Below are positions 1 through 6,012 of a stretch of 15,750 bases of DNA, piece by piece. A model generated the notes under the pieces. It was not told where the DNA came from. It saw only the letters and a program-made list of their open reading frames with translations, and made no database searches. Location: contig JAJXYM010000445.1 in the NCBI GenBank assembly GCA_021780585.1, positions 1 through 15,750 on the forward strand, given 5' to 3'. A program made the translations under genes and the position numbers. Position 1 is the first letter of the stretch. Each line of letters begins with the position of its first letter. Source of the DNA: Deltaproteobacteria bacterium (GTDB taxonomy: Bacteria > Desulfobacterota > Binatia > Binatales > Binataceae).

Positions 1-1
1 C

Positions 2-370
2 GCCATGACGCCGGTCGGCGCGTCGCGCTACCGCGGCGAATCCGCGCCGCTGCCGCGCGGCAAGTATACCGTCACGCTGATGCTGAAAGTCGGCGACACC
101 GAAAAGGCGTTGCTGGAACGGCCGATCGCGGTGGCCGGTTCGGAACCGTCCGACGCGGCGGAATTGCGCATCCGGCCAGCCAATCTCACGCTGCTGCGCG
201 AGCTGGCGAACGACACCGGCGGCGTCTTCGATACGCCGGTCGCGAAGCTGGCGCGGCGGGCGGGCGCCACCGTTGTCAGCTACCGCTCCGTCGCGCCGAT
301 CCTGTTGCCGCTGGCGATTCTGATGCTGCTCGGCGACGTGTTCGTGCGCCGCCGTCTGATCGGCGATTAA
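2..370 (+). CDS. VWA/BatA-type membrane protein, C-terminal fragment
   Basis: The reading frame is open from the left edge of the window and ends at TAA 368-370, so only about 122 C-terminal residues are visible. The first ATG, at 5, is probably internal. The fragment contains a beta-rich stretch (GKYTVTLMLKVGD), then a segment LTLLRELANDTGGVF, which resembles the part of large von Willebrand factor A or glutamine-amidotransferase-like membrane proteins that tests for remaining 'LA..TGG' elements. A hydrophobic helix (about VAPILLPLAILMLLGDVF) and a basic tail (VRRRLIGD) follow, giving a C-terminal membrane anchor with a cytoplasmic end. These proteins usually sit beside BatA and MoxR-like genes, which would lie to the left. 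The family assignment rests on the C-terminal pattern only. The VWA domain itself and any metal-binding motif are outside the window. Confidence 0.6.
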   Translation, partial: AMTPVGASRYRGESAPLPRGKYTVTLMLKVGDTEKALLERPIAVAGSEPSDAAELRIRPANLTLLRELANDTGGVFDTPVAKLARRAGATVVSYRSVAPILLPLAILMLLGDVFVRRRLIGD

Positions 371-393
371 CCGCACGGAAATCCGTTCAGGTC

Positions 394-427
394 CGGGCCG
401 CCGCACGGCTGGCAGCCGTCGCGCCCG
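394..427 (+). terminator. Possible GC-rich hairpin terminator after the membrane protein gene
   Basis: ACGGCT (405-410) pairs perfectly with AGCCGT (414-419) across a 3-base loop. An outer CGGGC/GCCCG stem (394-398 with 423-427) can close around it through an internal loop. It begins 24 bases after the stop at 370 and lies between two convergent genes. No T-run follows, so it is weak as an intrinsic terminator. The remaining 150 bases up to 578 show no gene or clear signal. Confidence 0.3.
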
Positions 428-577
428 CTCCGACCGCAATGCTTCGTCGCCCGCGGCAATATGGCGGACAGTCCCGCCGCGCCGCGACGAGTTCGCTCGC
501 GGCGGTCATCCGCGTGCGCGCCGGGCGCCGGCCCGGTCGACGGAAGACCCTGGCGGAAGCGGCCGGCTACGGCGCAA

Positions 578-784
578 TCAGTTCATGGCGCGCAACTCTT
601 CGAGCTGCGCCGCGCCCTGCTGCATCCGCCATTCGTCGATCGCTTCGACGTTGAAGCGCCAGTCGCTGCCGATCTTGAAGCCCGGCAACTGACCTTTCTT
701 GAGCAGGCGGTAGATGGTTGAGCGATGCACGCGGAGATAGTCCGAGAGCTCACTGACGGTCAGAACTTTCGCATCAGCCAACAT
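578..784 (-). CDS. Excisionase-family (MerR-like) helix-turn-helix DNA-binding protein
   Basis: The 68-residue protein begins MLADAKVLTVSELSDYLRVH and is almost entirely one winged-helix domain of the excisionase/MerR type. It has a 'LTVSELSDYLRVHRSTIYRLLKKG' helix-turn-helix, then 'LPGFKIGSDWRFNVEAIDEWR', the wing and last helix typical of the family. The start ATG (782-784) has AAGGAAG nine bases upstream, so I prefer it to an in-frame start 36 codons earlier, whose extra residues are low-complexity and charged. Such short proteins act as excisionases, BldC-like regulators or phage repressor partners. No integrase or phage gene is near, so a chromosomal regulator is more likely. A perfect inverted repeat lies just upstream of its ribosome binding site and could be an autoregulatory operator. 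The target genes are unknown. Confidence 0.85.
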   Translation of the reverse strand: MLADAKVLTVSELSDYLRVHRSTIYRLLKKGQLPGFKIGSDWRFNVEAIDEWRMQQGAAQLEELRAMN

Positions 785-803
785 CGTAGGTTTCTTCCTT
801 TTC

Positions 804-824
804 TGGTTCGCCGACTTCGAACCA
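804..824. promoter_or_regulatory. Inverted repeat upstream of the HTH gene, candidate operator
   Basis: TGGTTCG (804-810) and CGAACCA (818-824) form a perfect 7-bp inverted repeat with a 7-base spacer. It lies immediately upstream of the AAGGAAG ribosome binding site of the minus-strand HTH gene. It could be a protein-binding site for autoregulation or a leader hairpin. Location and symmetry are seen in the sequence; the function is inferred. Confidence 0.35.
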
Positions 825-1112
825 TCGGTTTCGGTCTGTTTGGCAGGTGGATTATTCGGACGGATCACGCTGTTTTGTCTTGAATTACGCATCTTTGAAC
901 AATCCCATGCCGACTAAACCACTTGCTGTTGCCGTCCGCCCGGAACCTTCCAGAACGGTCTGAAGATACGGAACAGAAATCGATTCGGTGTCGGTAGGCC
1001 AAATCCAATCCTGCTACCTTTTCAGACGTATCAGGCTCCGGAGCCATTCAAACGCTCGCTAAACAGATTTATAACATCCCGGCTGTTTCTAGTTAAGCTC
1101 ACTTTTAATCGA

Positions 1113-1141
1113 ATTACAAGCTTCCATATATGCCTTGTAAT
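1113..1141. promoter_or_regulatory. Perfect 8-bp inverted repeat in the AT-rich region
   Basis: ATTACAAG (1113-1120) and CTTGTAAT (1134-1141) are exact reverse complements separated by 13 bases containing CCATATATG. The arm-to-arm centre spacing is 21 bp, two helical turns, which suits a dimeric DNA-binding protein. A small hairpin transcript is the alternative. It lies about 330 bp from the HTH start and 226 bp upstream of the next plus-strand start, so its target is uncertain. Confidence 0.35.
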
Positions 1142-1366
1142 GTTAATCAGCACTTTATCGCCGAATTCGCGGTCAGGAGTTCAAACCGGGTCAGACGACC
1201 GCGATCAGTCCGATAGCGCGCGTGCAACGATTTCGTCCTATAAGACGCGCAATCCCGAATCCGGTTACATAGATGTCCGCGAAATCGGAGCGGGGCCGGC
1301 GAGGGTGGGCGCGGATTGGCCTTGCGATTGCGGGCGGCGAGCCGCGACAATGGCGGCGGGCGGGCG

Positions 1367-1969
1367 ATGCTGATACCGGAGGGGTTCTATCGTTACGAAA
1401 TCCGGCGCGCGGGCGTGCTGGTCGCGGTCGAGGAGGTCAGCCTCGCGGCCGGACGGATGGCTGGCGCGCGCCTTGCCGCCGACGGCGCGAATCGGCATGA
1501 GGTGGAGGCTGAGCTCGCGCCCGACGGCGCGATTGCGCGAGTGGCGCTGCGCTATCGGCGCGGCATGTTCAAGCGCGACGCGGTTTACGCGGCGGTCGAG
1601 GAGACGTTGCGCGGCAGCGTCAGCGCGATGGCGGGCCGCAACGAAGTGATCGTCAAGCTGGGGCGCTTTCGCGAACTGGACGCGGATTTGGTGATTTGCC
1701 GGGCGCTGATAATTGCGCGGACGCGGGCGCGCGGCCAGAGCCGCTTTACCGGGCGGATCGCGGTGATCGATCCGAATACGCTGGTGGCGGCGTCATCCAA
1801 GCAAACCTACGCCCGGCAGGACGCGGCCGGGCTCAATTGGCGTCATGAGGCGCGCATGGGCGAAACCGAGGAGATCGAGCTGGACGCCGAGGGGCGGATC
1901 GTGCGGATGCGGGACGGATGGGGCGTCGAGACGCGGCTGGCCTCGTTCGCGCCGCCCGGGCCGGAATAA
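1367..1969 (+). CDS. Unrecognised protein of about 200 residues
   Basis: The frame encodes 200 residues from ATG 1367 (MLIPEGFYRYEIRRAGVLVA). An in-frame TTG 51 bases upstream would add an arginine-rich, low-complexity leader, so I prefer the ATG, although its ribosome binding site (GGGCGGGCG) is weak. I do not recognise a family. The pattern alternates short beta-like segments with charged turns (EVSLAAGRMAG, ARVALRYRRGMFKRD, VIVKLGRFRELDADLV), as in soluble beta-barrel or beta-sandwich proteins of the DUF3108/DUF6134 kind, but that is only a structural impression. There is no signal peptide, membrane helix or metal motif. A 'GRIAVIDPNTLVAASSKQTYARQ' segment is the most distinctive stretch. 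The stop is only 6 bases from the stop of the convergent bactofilin gene. Confidence 0.65.
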   Translation: MLIPEGFYRYEIRRAGVLVAVEEVSLAAGRMAGARLAADGANRHEVEAELAPDGAIARVALRYRRGMFKRDAVYAAVEETLRGSVSAMAGRNEVIVKLGRFRELDADLVICRALIIARTRARGQSRFTGRIAVIDPNTLVAASSKQTYARQDAAGLNWRHEARMGETEEIELDAEGRIVRMRDGWGVETRLASFAPPGPE

Positions 1970-1975
1970 GCGGCC

Positions 1976-2323
1976 TCAGGCGGCGGCCTTCTCGTGCGGC
2001 ATTTTGCAATCGCCGTCGAAGATCGCGCCCTCGTTGAGCACCAGCCGCGGCGTGCTGATCGTGCATCGCAGGCGTGCGGTGGGCAGAGCTTCGACCCGTT
2101 CGCGGGCGATGATCTCGCCGCTCATCGTGCCGGCGATCGTGACGCGATTGGCGGCGATCCGCGCGGTAACCAGCGCGCCCTGGGCGATCACGATATCGTC
2201 GGCGGTGATTTCGCCTTCGACTTCGCCTTCGATTTTCGCTGGCGCCTTGAAAATGAGCTTGCCGGAAACCTTGGCGCCTTTGCCGATTCGGGAGTTGAAT
2301 GCGCTTTCGTCGAGGACGGCCAT
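1976..2323 (-). CDS. Bactofilin family cytoskeletal protein
   Basis: The 115-residue protein begins MAVLDESAFNSRIGKGAKV. It contains the repeated short beta-helix rungs of the bactofilin (DUF583) domain: 'GKLIFKAPAKIEGEVEGEI', 'ITADDIVIAQGALVTARI', 'NRVTIAGTMSGEI', 'ALPTARLRCTISTPRLVLNEGAIFDGDCKM'. Bactofilins polymerise without nucleotide into filaments that scaffold cell-wall enzymes and influence cell shape, stalks or chromosome positioning. The start ATG (2321-2323) has AAAGGA nine bases upstream. A longer in-frame extension upstream is basic, proline-rich and not bactofilin-like, so I exclude it. Length is at the short end for the family, with little flanking tail: 'FNSRIGKGAKV' at the N-terminus and 'PHEKAAA' at the C-terminus. 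No M23 peptidase gene, a frequent neighbour, is visible. Confidence 0.88.
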   Translation of the reverse strand: MAVLDESAFNSRIGKGAKVSGKLIFKAPAKIEGEVEGEITADDIVIAQGALVTARIAANRVTIAGTMSGEIIARERVEALPTARLRCTISTPRLVLNEGAIFDGDCKMPHEKAAA

Positions 2324-2493
2324 CCGATTCGATCCTTTATTTATTGGGAACTGGAACGCAATGATGACCGGAAAGCCCGGGTGGGGCAATCGGATTCGGC
2401 CCGCGGCGGAAAATAAGACAAGGCCGTTCACGCCTGGTTGTGTTATTCTGCGTGATACCGCTCTTTGCTGTTGAATCGGGGGTGGACGGCGGA

Positions 2494-2901
2494 ATGAACC
2501 GTGGAATGTTTGCGGCGCTCGCAGCCGCGATCGTCGTCGCGGGCGCGTCATGCTCGCCCAAGCCTACGAGCGCGCCCGCGAACGCCGGCAGCGCGATTTC
2601 GGCGCCCGCGCCACCCGGCGCGGTCTCCGGCGACTCGGGCATATACGGCTTTTCCGGCGCGAAAGTGGCGGACGGCGAACCCCAGGGCGTGATCGGCGAG
2701 TGCGTCTGGATTTTCGACGCCGCCGATAGCGCGCAGGTCGCCACGGGCGATTGTGGCGAAGGCGCGCCGGGCAAATTCCGCGTGAAACTCAGCCCCGGCC
2801 GCTACGTCGTGCATGGACCGGGCGGGAACAAGCCGATCGAGGTCAAGCCAGGCGGCTGGATCAAGGTGACCTCGCTGGTGGCGCTGCCACTCTCGCCGTA
2901 A
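2494..2901 (+). CDS. Putative small lipoprotein
   Basis: The 135-residue protein begins MNRGMFAALAAAIVVAGASC, a basic start, a hydrophobic core and a cysteine at residue 20 that fits a lipoprotein signal peptide, although the -3 residue is Gly rather than the usual Leu/Val. A Pro/Ala/Ser-rich linker (about residues 21-47) follows. The C-terminal part (about 50-135) is a single small beta-sandwich-like domain ending in 'PGRYVVHGPGGNKPIEVKPGG', recalling carboxypeptidase-regulatory or transthyretin-like folds. Two cysteines ('GECVWIFD' and 'TGDCGEG') could form a disulfide, consistent with export. A longer open frame begins 18 codons earlier but would bury the signal sequence. It is transcribed divergently from the bactofilin gene across 170 bases in which I see no strong promoter. 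Function unknown. Confidence 0.65.
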   Translation: MNRGMFAALAAAIVVAGASCSPKPTSAPANAGSAISAPAPPGAVSGDSGIYGFSGAKVADGEPQGVIGECVWIFDAADSAQVATGDCGEGAPGKFRVKLSPGRYVVHGPGGNKPIEVKPGGWIKVTSLVALPLSP

Positions 2902-3086
2902 GGCGCGGGGAGCGCGCCATGCCCGCCTCGGGAGCGTCCTGGAACGGGCGATCGGGAGCTCGGGAACGCTTTCAAGTCCGACACGGCCGGCGCGCCGCTC
3001 CGCGAGCGGAAATAGTTGCGGAGCGCCATCGGACGATCAAACCTGAACCGGCTTTTGGACCTCAGGCAACTGACAGAGGAAATCCT

Positions 3087-3860
3087 GTGCGGCACATGAG
3101 AAAATCCTTGATTGCGATGGCGCTGGCGGGACCGCTCGCGTTACTGCTCGTTCCGGCCGCCGGCCTCGGACAGCCGCTGCCGAACCCGCCGCCGCCGAAA
3201 ACGCTGCAAATCGTCGGCTATGGCGAGGTGCGCGCGACGCCGAATCTGGCGACCATAAAACTTGAGATCGTGACCGATGCAAAAGATTCGCGCGATTGCG
3301 CGGAGCGCAACGCCGCGATCGCGGAGAAGGTCGTCAAGGCGCTGAAGGCGAAGCTCGCGGGAAATGGCCAGGTGTGGACCGAAGACTACACGGTGACGCC
3401 GCAATACCAGGAATATCCTCCCAACTACCGGAAACCGCGGCCGGAAACGCCGCCGATTATCGGCTATGAGGCGCGCAATATCGTGGGCATCCGCACGCCG
3501 GAAGTGGATTCGCTCGGCCCGCTGATCGACGCGGCGATTTCCGCCGGCGCGACCAGGTTCAATTCTCTCGATTTCGCGCTGGTCAATGACCGTAAGGCGC
3601 GGAGCGAAGCGGTCAACGACGCCGCGCTCGACGCGCAGGCGCAGGTGCAGGCGCTGTCGGTCCTGGGAATCAAGCTGAAGCGGGCGCTTACGGTCTTCGT
3701 CAATGTGCCGCAAGCCCCGATCTATCCATATCGTCCCGAACCGGAAGGGGCGATGGCGGCGGGGGCCGCGCTCGCCACCGCGGCCAATCCCGCGACGCCG
3801 ATCGAGGCCAATCAGGCGGTGATCACGGCTACTGTCACGATCACCTATGAAATCGAATGA
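3087..3860 (+). CDS. SIMPL (DUF541) domain periplasmic protein
   Basis: The protein has about 257 residues. A signal peptide (RKSLIAMALAGPLALLLVPAAG, likely cleaved near AGLG/QPLP) leads into a SIMPL/DUF541 domain: 'LQIVGYGEVRATPNLATIKLEI', a long helix 'NAAIAEKVVKALKAKL', 'WTEDYTVTPQYQEYP', 'IIGYEARNIVGIRTPEVDSLGPLIDAAISAGATRFNSLDF', and a closing 'ITATVTITYEIE'. The family is periplasmic or outer-membrane associated, forms oligomers, and is linked to oxidative stress (E. coli YggE); its biochemical role is unclear. AGAGGA (3075-3080) sits six bases before GTG 3087, so I prefer that start; ATG 3096 is the alternative. The open frame extends upstream to 2751 across the preceding lipoprotein gene, but that part has no coding character. 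A hairpin terminator follows the stop. Confidence 0.88.
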   Translation: MRHMRKSLIAMALAGPLALLLVPAAGLGQPLPNPPPPKTLQIVGYGEVRATPNLATIKLEIVTDAKDSRDCAERNAAIAEKVVKALKAKLAGNGQVWTEDYTVTPQYQEYPPNYRKPRPETPPIIGYEARNIVGIRTPEVDSLGPLIDAAISAGATRFNSLDFALVNDRKARSEAVNDAALDAQAQVQALSVLGIKLKRALTVFVNVPQAPIYPYRPEPEGAMAAGAALATAANPATPIEANQAVITATVTITYEIE

Positions 3861-3861
3861 T

Positions 3862-3897
3862 CGGGCGCGTGGCGATCGGCGCAACGCGCCCGGTTTG
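3862..3897 (+). terminator. Hairpin terminator after the SIMPL gene
   Basis: CGGGCGCGT (3862-3870) and ACGCGCCCG (3884-3892) form a perfect 9-bp stem with a 13-base loop, followed by GTTTG. It starts one base after the TGA stop at 3860. This is the strongest intrinsic-terminator candidate in the window, although the T-run is short. Confidence 0.6.
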
Positions 3898-3905
3898 GTC
3901 CGGAA

Positions 3906-3934
3906 TTGAATTTCGGGCCGGGCGCGGCTTAACT
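3906..3934 (+). promoter_or_regulatory. Weak sigma70-like promoter ahead of the SDR-cupin pair
   Basis: TTGAAT (3906-3911) and TTAACT (3929-3934) are spaced 17 bases apart, about 50 bases upstream of the SDR start and just downstream of the SIMPL terminator. The -35 matches well and the -10 poorly. Confidence 0.25.
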
Positions 3935-3981
3935 TCGTACGAATATTGGCGCGGCAAAGCGCGTTTTGAGGCAACCTACGG

Positions 3982-4761
3982 ATGGGCGGAATGTTCGATT
4001 TCAACGGCAAAGTGGCGCTGATTACGGGCGGGACGCGCGGCCTCGGACGCGCGATAGCGCTGCAACTGGCGCGCGGCGGCGCGACGATCGCGTTGAATTA
4101 CCGGCGCGACGAAGCGAGCGCGAAACGCACGCTCGAGGAGATTCGCGCGATCGCGCCGCGCTCGATCCTGATTCGCGCCGACATGGAGCAGGACCCGGAA
4201 GTGCGCGCGCTGGTCGCGGCCGCCGGGCAGGAGTTCGGACGGCTCGATTTTCTGATCGTCAACGCGGCGGCGACCGCGTTCAAGCCGCTGCTCGAGGCAA
4301 AGCCGCATAACCTGGCCCGCACCTTCAATTTAAGCGTGGGCGGCTTCGTCGCGGCGGTGCAGGAGGCGAGCCGCTTCATGGGCGATGGGGGGCGGATCGT
4401 GATGATCTCGGGAATCGATTCGATTCGCCATCTGCCGGGACACGGCGTGCTCGGCGCGGCGAAGGCCGCGATGGAGGCGATGGTGCGCGATTTCGCCTTC
4501 GAGCTGGGGCGGCGCGCGATCACGGTCAACGGCGTGAACTTCGGGATGATCGACAGCGATTCGTCGCGGATTTATTTCGGCGACGATTTTCAGCGCGCGC
4601 TGGAAGTTACGGCGGCGCGAACCGCCCTCGGGCGTTTGCCAGAACTCGACGAGATCGCGTCGGTGGTGGCGTTGCTGTGCACGCCCGAGGCGGGCTATCT
4701 GACCGCGCAGACACTGATGGTCGATGGCGGACTGACGCTGGCGTCGCCGCTGGCGCGCTAG
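3982..4761 (+). CDS. FabL-like short-chain dehydrogenase/reductase lacking the catalytic Tyr
   Basis: The 259-residue Rossmann-fold SDR has a cofactor loop TGGTRGLG (15-22) and a C-terminal 'LTAQTLMVDGGLTL' typical of FabG/ENR-type enzymes. The pattern 'NAA' (94-96) in place of NNAG, 'MISGIDSIRHL' and the spacing to 'AAKAAMEAMVRDFAFELGRRAITVNGV' resemble enoyl-ACP reductase III (FabL), which uses Tyr-x6-Lys rather than Tyr-x3-Lys. Here Lys161 is kept, but residue 154, where that Tyr is expected, is His (CAC), and the residue four before Lys is Leu, so neither SDR Tyr is present. FabL also has a Tyr where this protein has His150. Activity is therefore uncertain; it may use His, act on another substrate, or be non-catalytic. 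GAGG lies ten bases before ATG 3982; ATG 3991 is a possible alternative. It precedes the cupin gene by 44 bases, probably in one transcript. Confidence 0.85.
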   Translation: MGGMFDFNGKVALITGGTRGLGRAIALQLARGGATIALNYRRDEASAKRTLEEIRAIAPRSILIRADMEQDPEVRALVAAAGQEFGRLDFLIVNAAATAFKPLLEAKPHNLARTFNLSVGGFVAAVQEASRFMGDGGRIVMISGIDSIRHLPGHGVLGAAKAAMEAMVRDFAFELGRRAITVNGVNFGMIDSDSSRIYFGDDFQRALEVTAARTALGRLPELDEIASVVALLCTPEAGYLTAQTLMVDGGLTLASPLAR

Positions 4762-4770
4762 CCGGTCCGG

Positions 4771-4805
4771 GCGTCGCATGACGCGGCGCGACGGGAGGCG
4801 TCCCG
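4771..4805 (+). promoter_or_regulatory. Tandem small hairpins enclosing the cupin ribosome binding site
   Basis: GCGTC (4771-4775) pairs with GACGC (4780-4784) over a GCAT loop. CGGGA (4792-4796) pairs with TCCCG (4801-4805) over a GGCG loop. The second stem contains the GGGAGG ribosome binding site of the cupin gene and ends on the base before its ATG at 4806. It could limit translation unless ribosomes arriving from the upstream SDR gene open it, which would be translational coupling. The pairing is seen; the regulation is inferred. Confidence 0.4.
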
Positions 4806-5171
4806 ATGGCTAACTACGAAAAAATCGCATGGACGGCGGGAAACCCGATCGATGGGATCGCTCATTTGAAGACGCCCGCGGAGATTGCGCGGCTCAAGTC
4901 GAGTCCGCAATGGGCGAGCGGCGATCGCGTAGCTGAAAGCCTGGCGAAGAACGGCGATCTCAGCGTGACGCTGATCGCGCTCAAGCGCGGCGCCATCCTG
5001 AAGGAGCATCGCGCCCGCGGCACGGTCGTGGTGGCGGTTTTCGCCGGTGCGATCCGGCTCAATGGCGCCACATACGGGGCCGGGGAAATCGCGGTGATCG
5101 AGCGCGAAACGCCGCATACGGTGGAAGCGCTCGAGAAGAGCGCATTGGTGCTGACGGCCGCGCTCAAGTAA
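4806..5171 (+). CDS. Small single-domain cupin protein
   Basis: The 121-residue protein is a single cupin barrel. The first conserved block is 'LKRGAILKEHRARGTVVVAVFAGAIRL' and the second 'YGAGEIAVIERETPHTVEAL'. Cupin motif 1 normally reads G..HxH...E; here only one His (in EHRA) is evident and the second position is Ala, though 'PHT' supplies the His of motif 2. Metal binding is therefore reduced or altered, and a non-enzymatic or sugar- or ligand-binding role is possible. Similar small cupins often accompany oxidoreductases or act as stress-related or sensor domains. The start has GGGAGG eight bases upstream. It follows the FabL-like SDR gene closely and converges on the next minus-strand SDR gene. 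Substrate unknown. Confidence 0.8.
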   Translation: MANYEKIAWTAGNPIDGIAHLKTPAEIARLKSSPQWASGDRVAESLAKNGDLSVTLIALKRGAILKEHRARGTVVVAVFAGAIRLNGATYGAGEIAVIERETPHTVEALEKSALVLTAALK

Positions 5172-5172
5172 G

Positions 5173-5185
5173 CCGCCGCGGGCGG
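5173..5185. terminator. Compact symmetric hairpin in a convergent gap
   Basis: CCGCC (5173-5177) pairs with GGCGG (5181-5185) over a GCG loop. It fills the 14-base gap between the stop codons of the cupin gene (+) and the SDR gene (-). It may work in either direction, but no T-run is present on either side. Confidence 0.3.
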
Positions 5186-5983
5186 TCAGACGCGGCAGAG
5201 CAGGCCGCCGTCGACGGCGACCGCGTCGCCGGTGACGAAGCTCGACGCGGGCGAGGCGAGGTAGAGCAGGGCGCCGGCGATCTCCTCGGGCTTGAGCAGG
5301 CGGCGATAGGGCAGATACTTGATCAGCCGCTCGCCGAATTCGCCGGGTTCGAGCGCGGGGCTGCCCGGCTCCTCGGTCCATCCGCATTCGAGCAGGTTGA
5401 TGCGCAGGTTGCGCCGGGCCCATTCGAGGGCGAGCGCGCGGACGAGGTTGCGCACGGCGCCCTTGGCGGCGCAATAGAGCGAAGCGTTGGGGACGCCCCG
5501 ATCGGCCATCACGTTGCCGATATTGACGATCGCGCCGCCGCCCCGATTGAGCATCACGCGCCCGAACTCCTGCAACGCCATCCAGACGGATTTGAAATTG
5601 TCGTCCATCACGCGGTCGTAGGCGGAATCGTCGGTGGCCTCGACGGGAGCATAGAAGGGGGTATCGAGCGCAAGGACGAGGATTTCGAGGCCGCCGAGAT
5701 CCTTGACGGCGCGGTCGGCGGTGGCGGCAAGATCGGCGCGGATCGCGGCGCGCTGGATTTGGACGACGGACTTGGCGCCGGCGGCCTCGACCGCTTTGGC
5801 GGTCTCCTTGAGCGCGGCTTCGGCGCCGATGTCCTGCGAAGCGAGGAGGATATTCGCTCCCGCTTCAGCGAGCGTGACGGCGGCGACGCGGCCGACAGGA
5901 TGCTCGGCGCCGAGAATCACGGCGGTTTTGCCGGCGAGCGAGAAATCCTTGAGTCCAGCGGGAAGCGACTTTAGGTCAGCCAT
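5186..5983 (-). CDS. Divergent short-chain dehydrogenase/reductase
   Basis: The 265-residue SDR keeps the general fold: an N-terminal Rossmann segment 'KTAVILGAEHPVGRVAAVTLAEAGANILLAS', a YxxxK catalytic pair (Tyr170, Lys174 in YCAAK), and a C-terminal 'SSFVTGDAVAVDGGLLCRV'. Several usually fixed positions are changed. The glycine motif TGxxxGxG reads LGAEHPVG (24-31), with Pro replacing the middle Gly. The NNAG motif is replaced by LALD/ALDT near residues 104-108. The residue 13 before Tyr170, normally Ser, is Asn157. Cofactor affinity and catalysis may therefore differ from ordinary SDRs. The start ATG (5981-5983) has GAGG nine bases upstream. It lies 29 bases downstream of the next SDR gene on the same strand, so the two are probably co-transcribed. 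Substrate unknown. Confidence 0.85.
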   Translation of the reverse strand: MADLKSLPAGLKDFSLAGKTAVILGAEHPVGRVAAVTLAEAGANILLASQDIGAEAALKETAKAVEAAGAKSVVQIQRAAIRADLAATADRAVKDLGGLEILVLALDTPFYAPVEATDDSAYDRVMDDNFKSVWMALQEFGRVMLNRGGGAIVNIGNVMADRGVPNASLYCAAKGAVRNLVRALALEWARRNLRINLLECGWTEEPGSPALEPGEFGERLIKYLPYRRLLKPEEIAGALLYLASPASSFVTGDAVAVDGGLLCRV

Positions 5984-6012
5984 GGGAACCTCGAGCGGAA
6001 GCGGATCGCGGA

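Larger units (their letters stand above)
785..1366. other. AT-enriched gene-free region between divergent genes
   Basis: This is about 580 bases between the divergent HTH gene (-) and the unrecognised protein gene (+). I see no convincing coding frame: the short open frames at 865-1047 (-) and 1140-1373 (+) have no ribosome binding site and no recognisable composition. The stretch around 1050-1160 is much richer in A+T than the rest of the window and contains runs such as TTTATAACATC and TTTTAATCGAATTACA. It holds two perfect inverted repeats (804-824 and 1113-1141). I found no tRNA and no confident sigma70 pair. Promoters for both flanking genes presumably lie here. Confidence 0.5.

Noticed and set aside
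578..784. Considered whether the HTH gene marks a prophage or integrative element
   Set aside because: No integrase, phage structural gene, attachment repeat or tRNA lies within the window.
1160..1200. TTCAAACC-containing segment resembling a tRNA T-arm
   Set aside because: No matching acceptor, D or anticodon stems can be built around it.
2402..2450. Possible promoter of the lipoprotein gene near TATTCT (2444-2449)
   Set aside because: No acceptable -35 element at 15-19 bases upstream.
2751..3086. N-terminal extension of the SIMPL protein frame
   Set aside because: It overlaps the lipoprotein gene and is basic with low complexity; a good ribosome binding site and signal peptide place the start at 3087 (or 3096).
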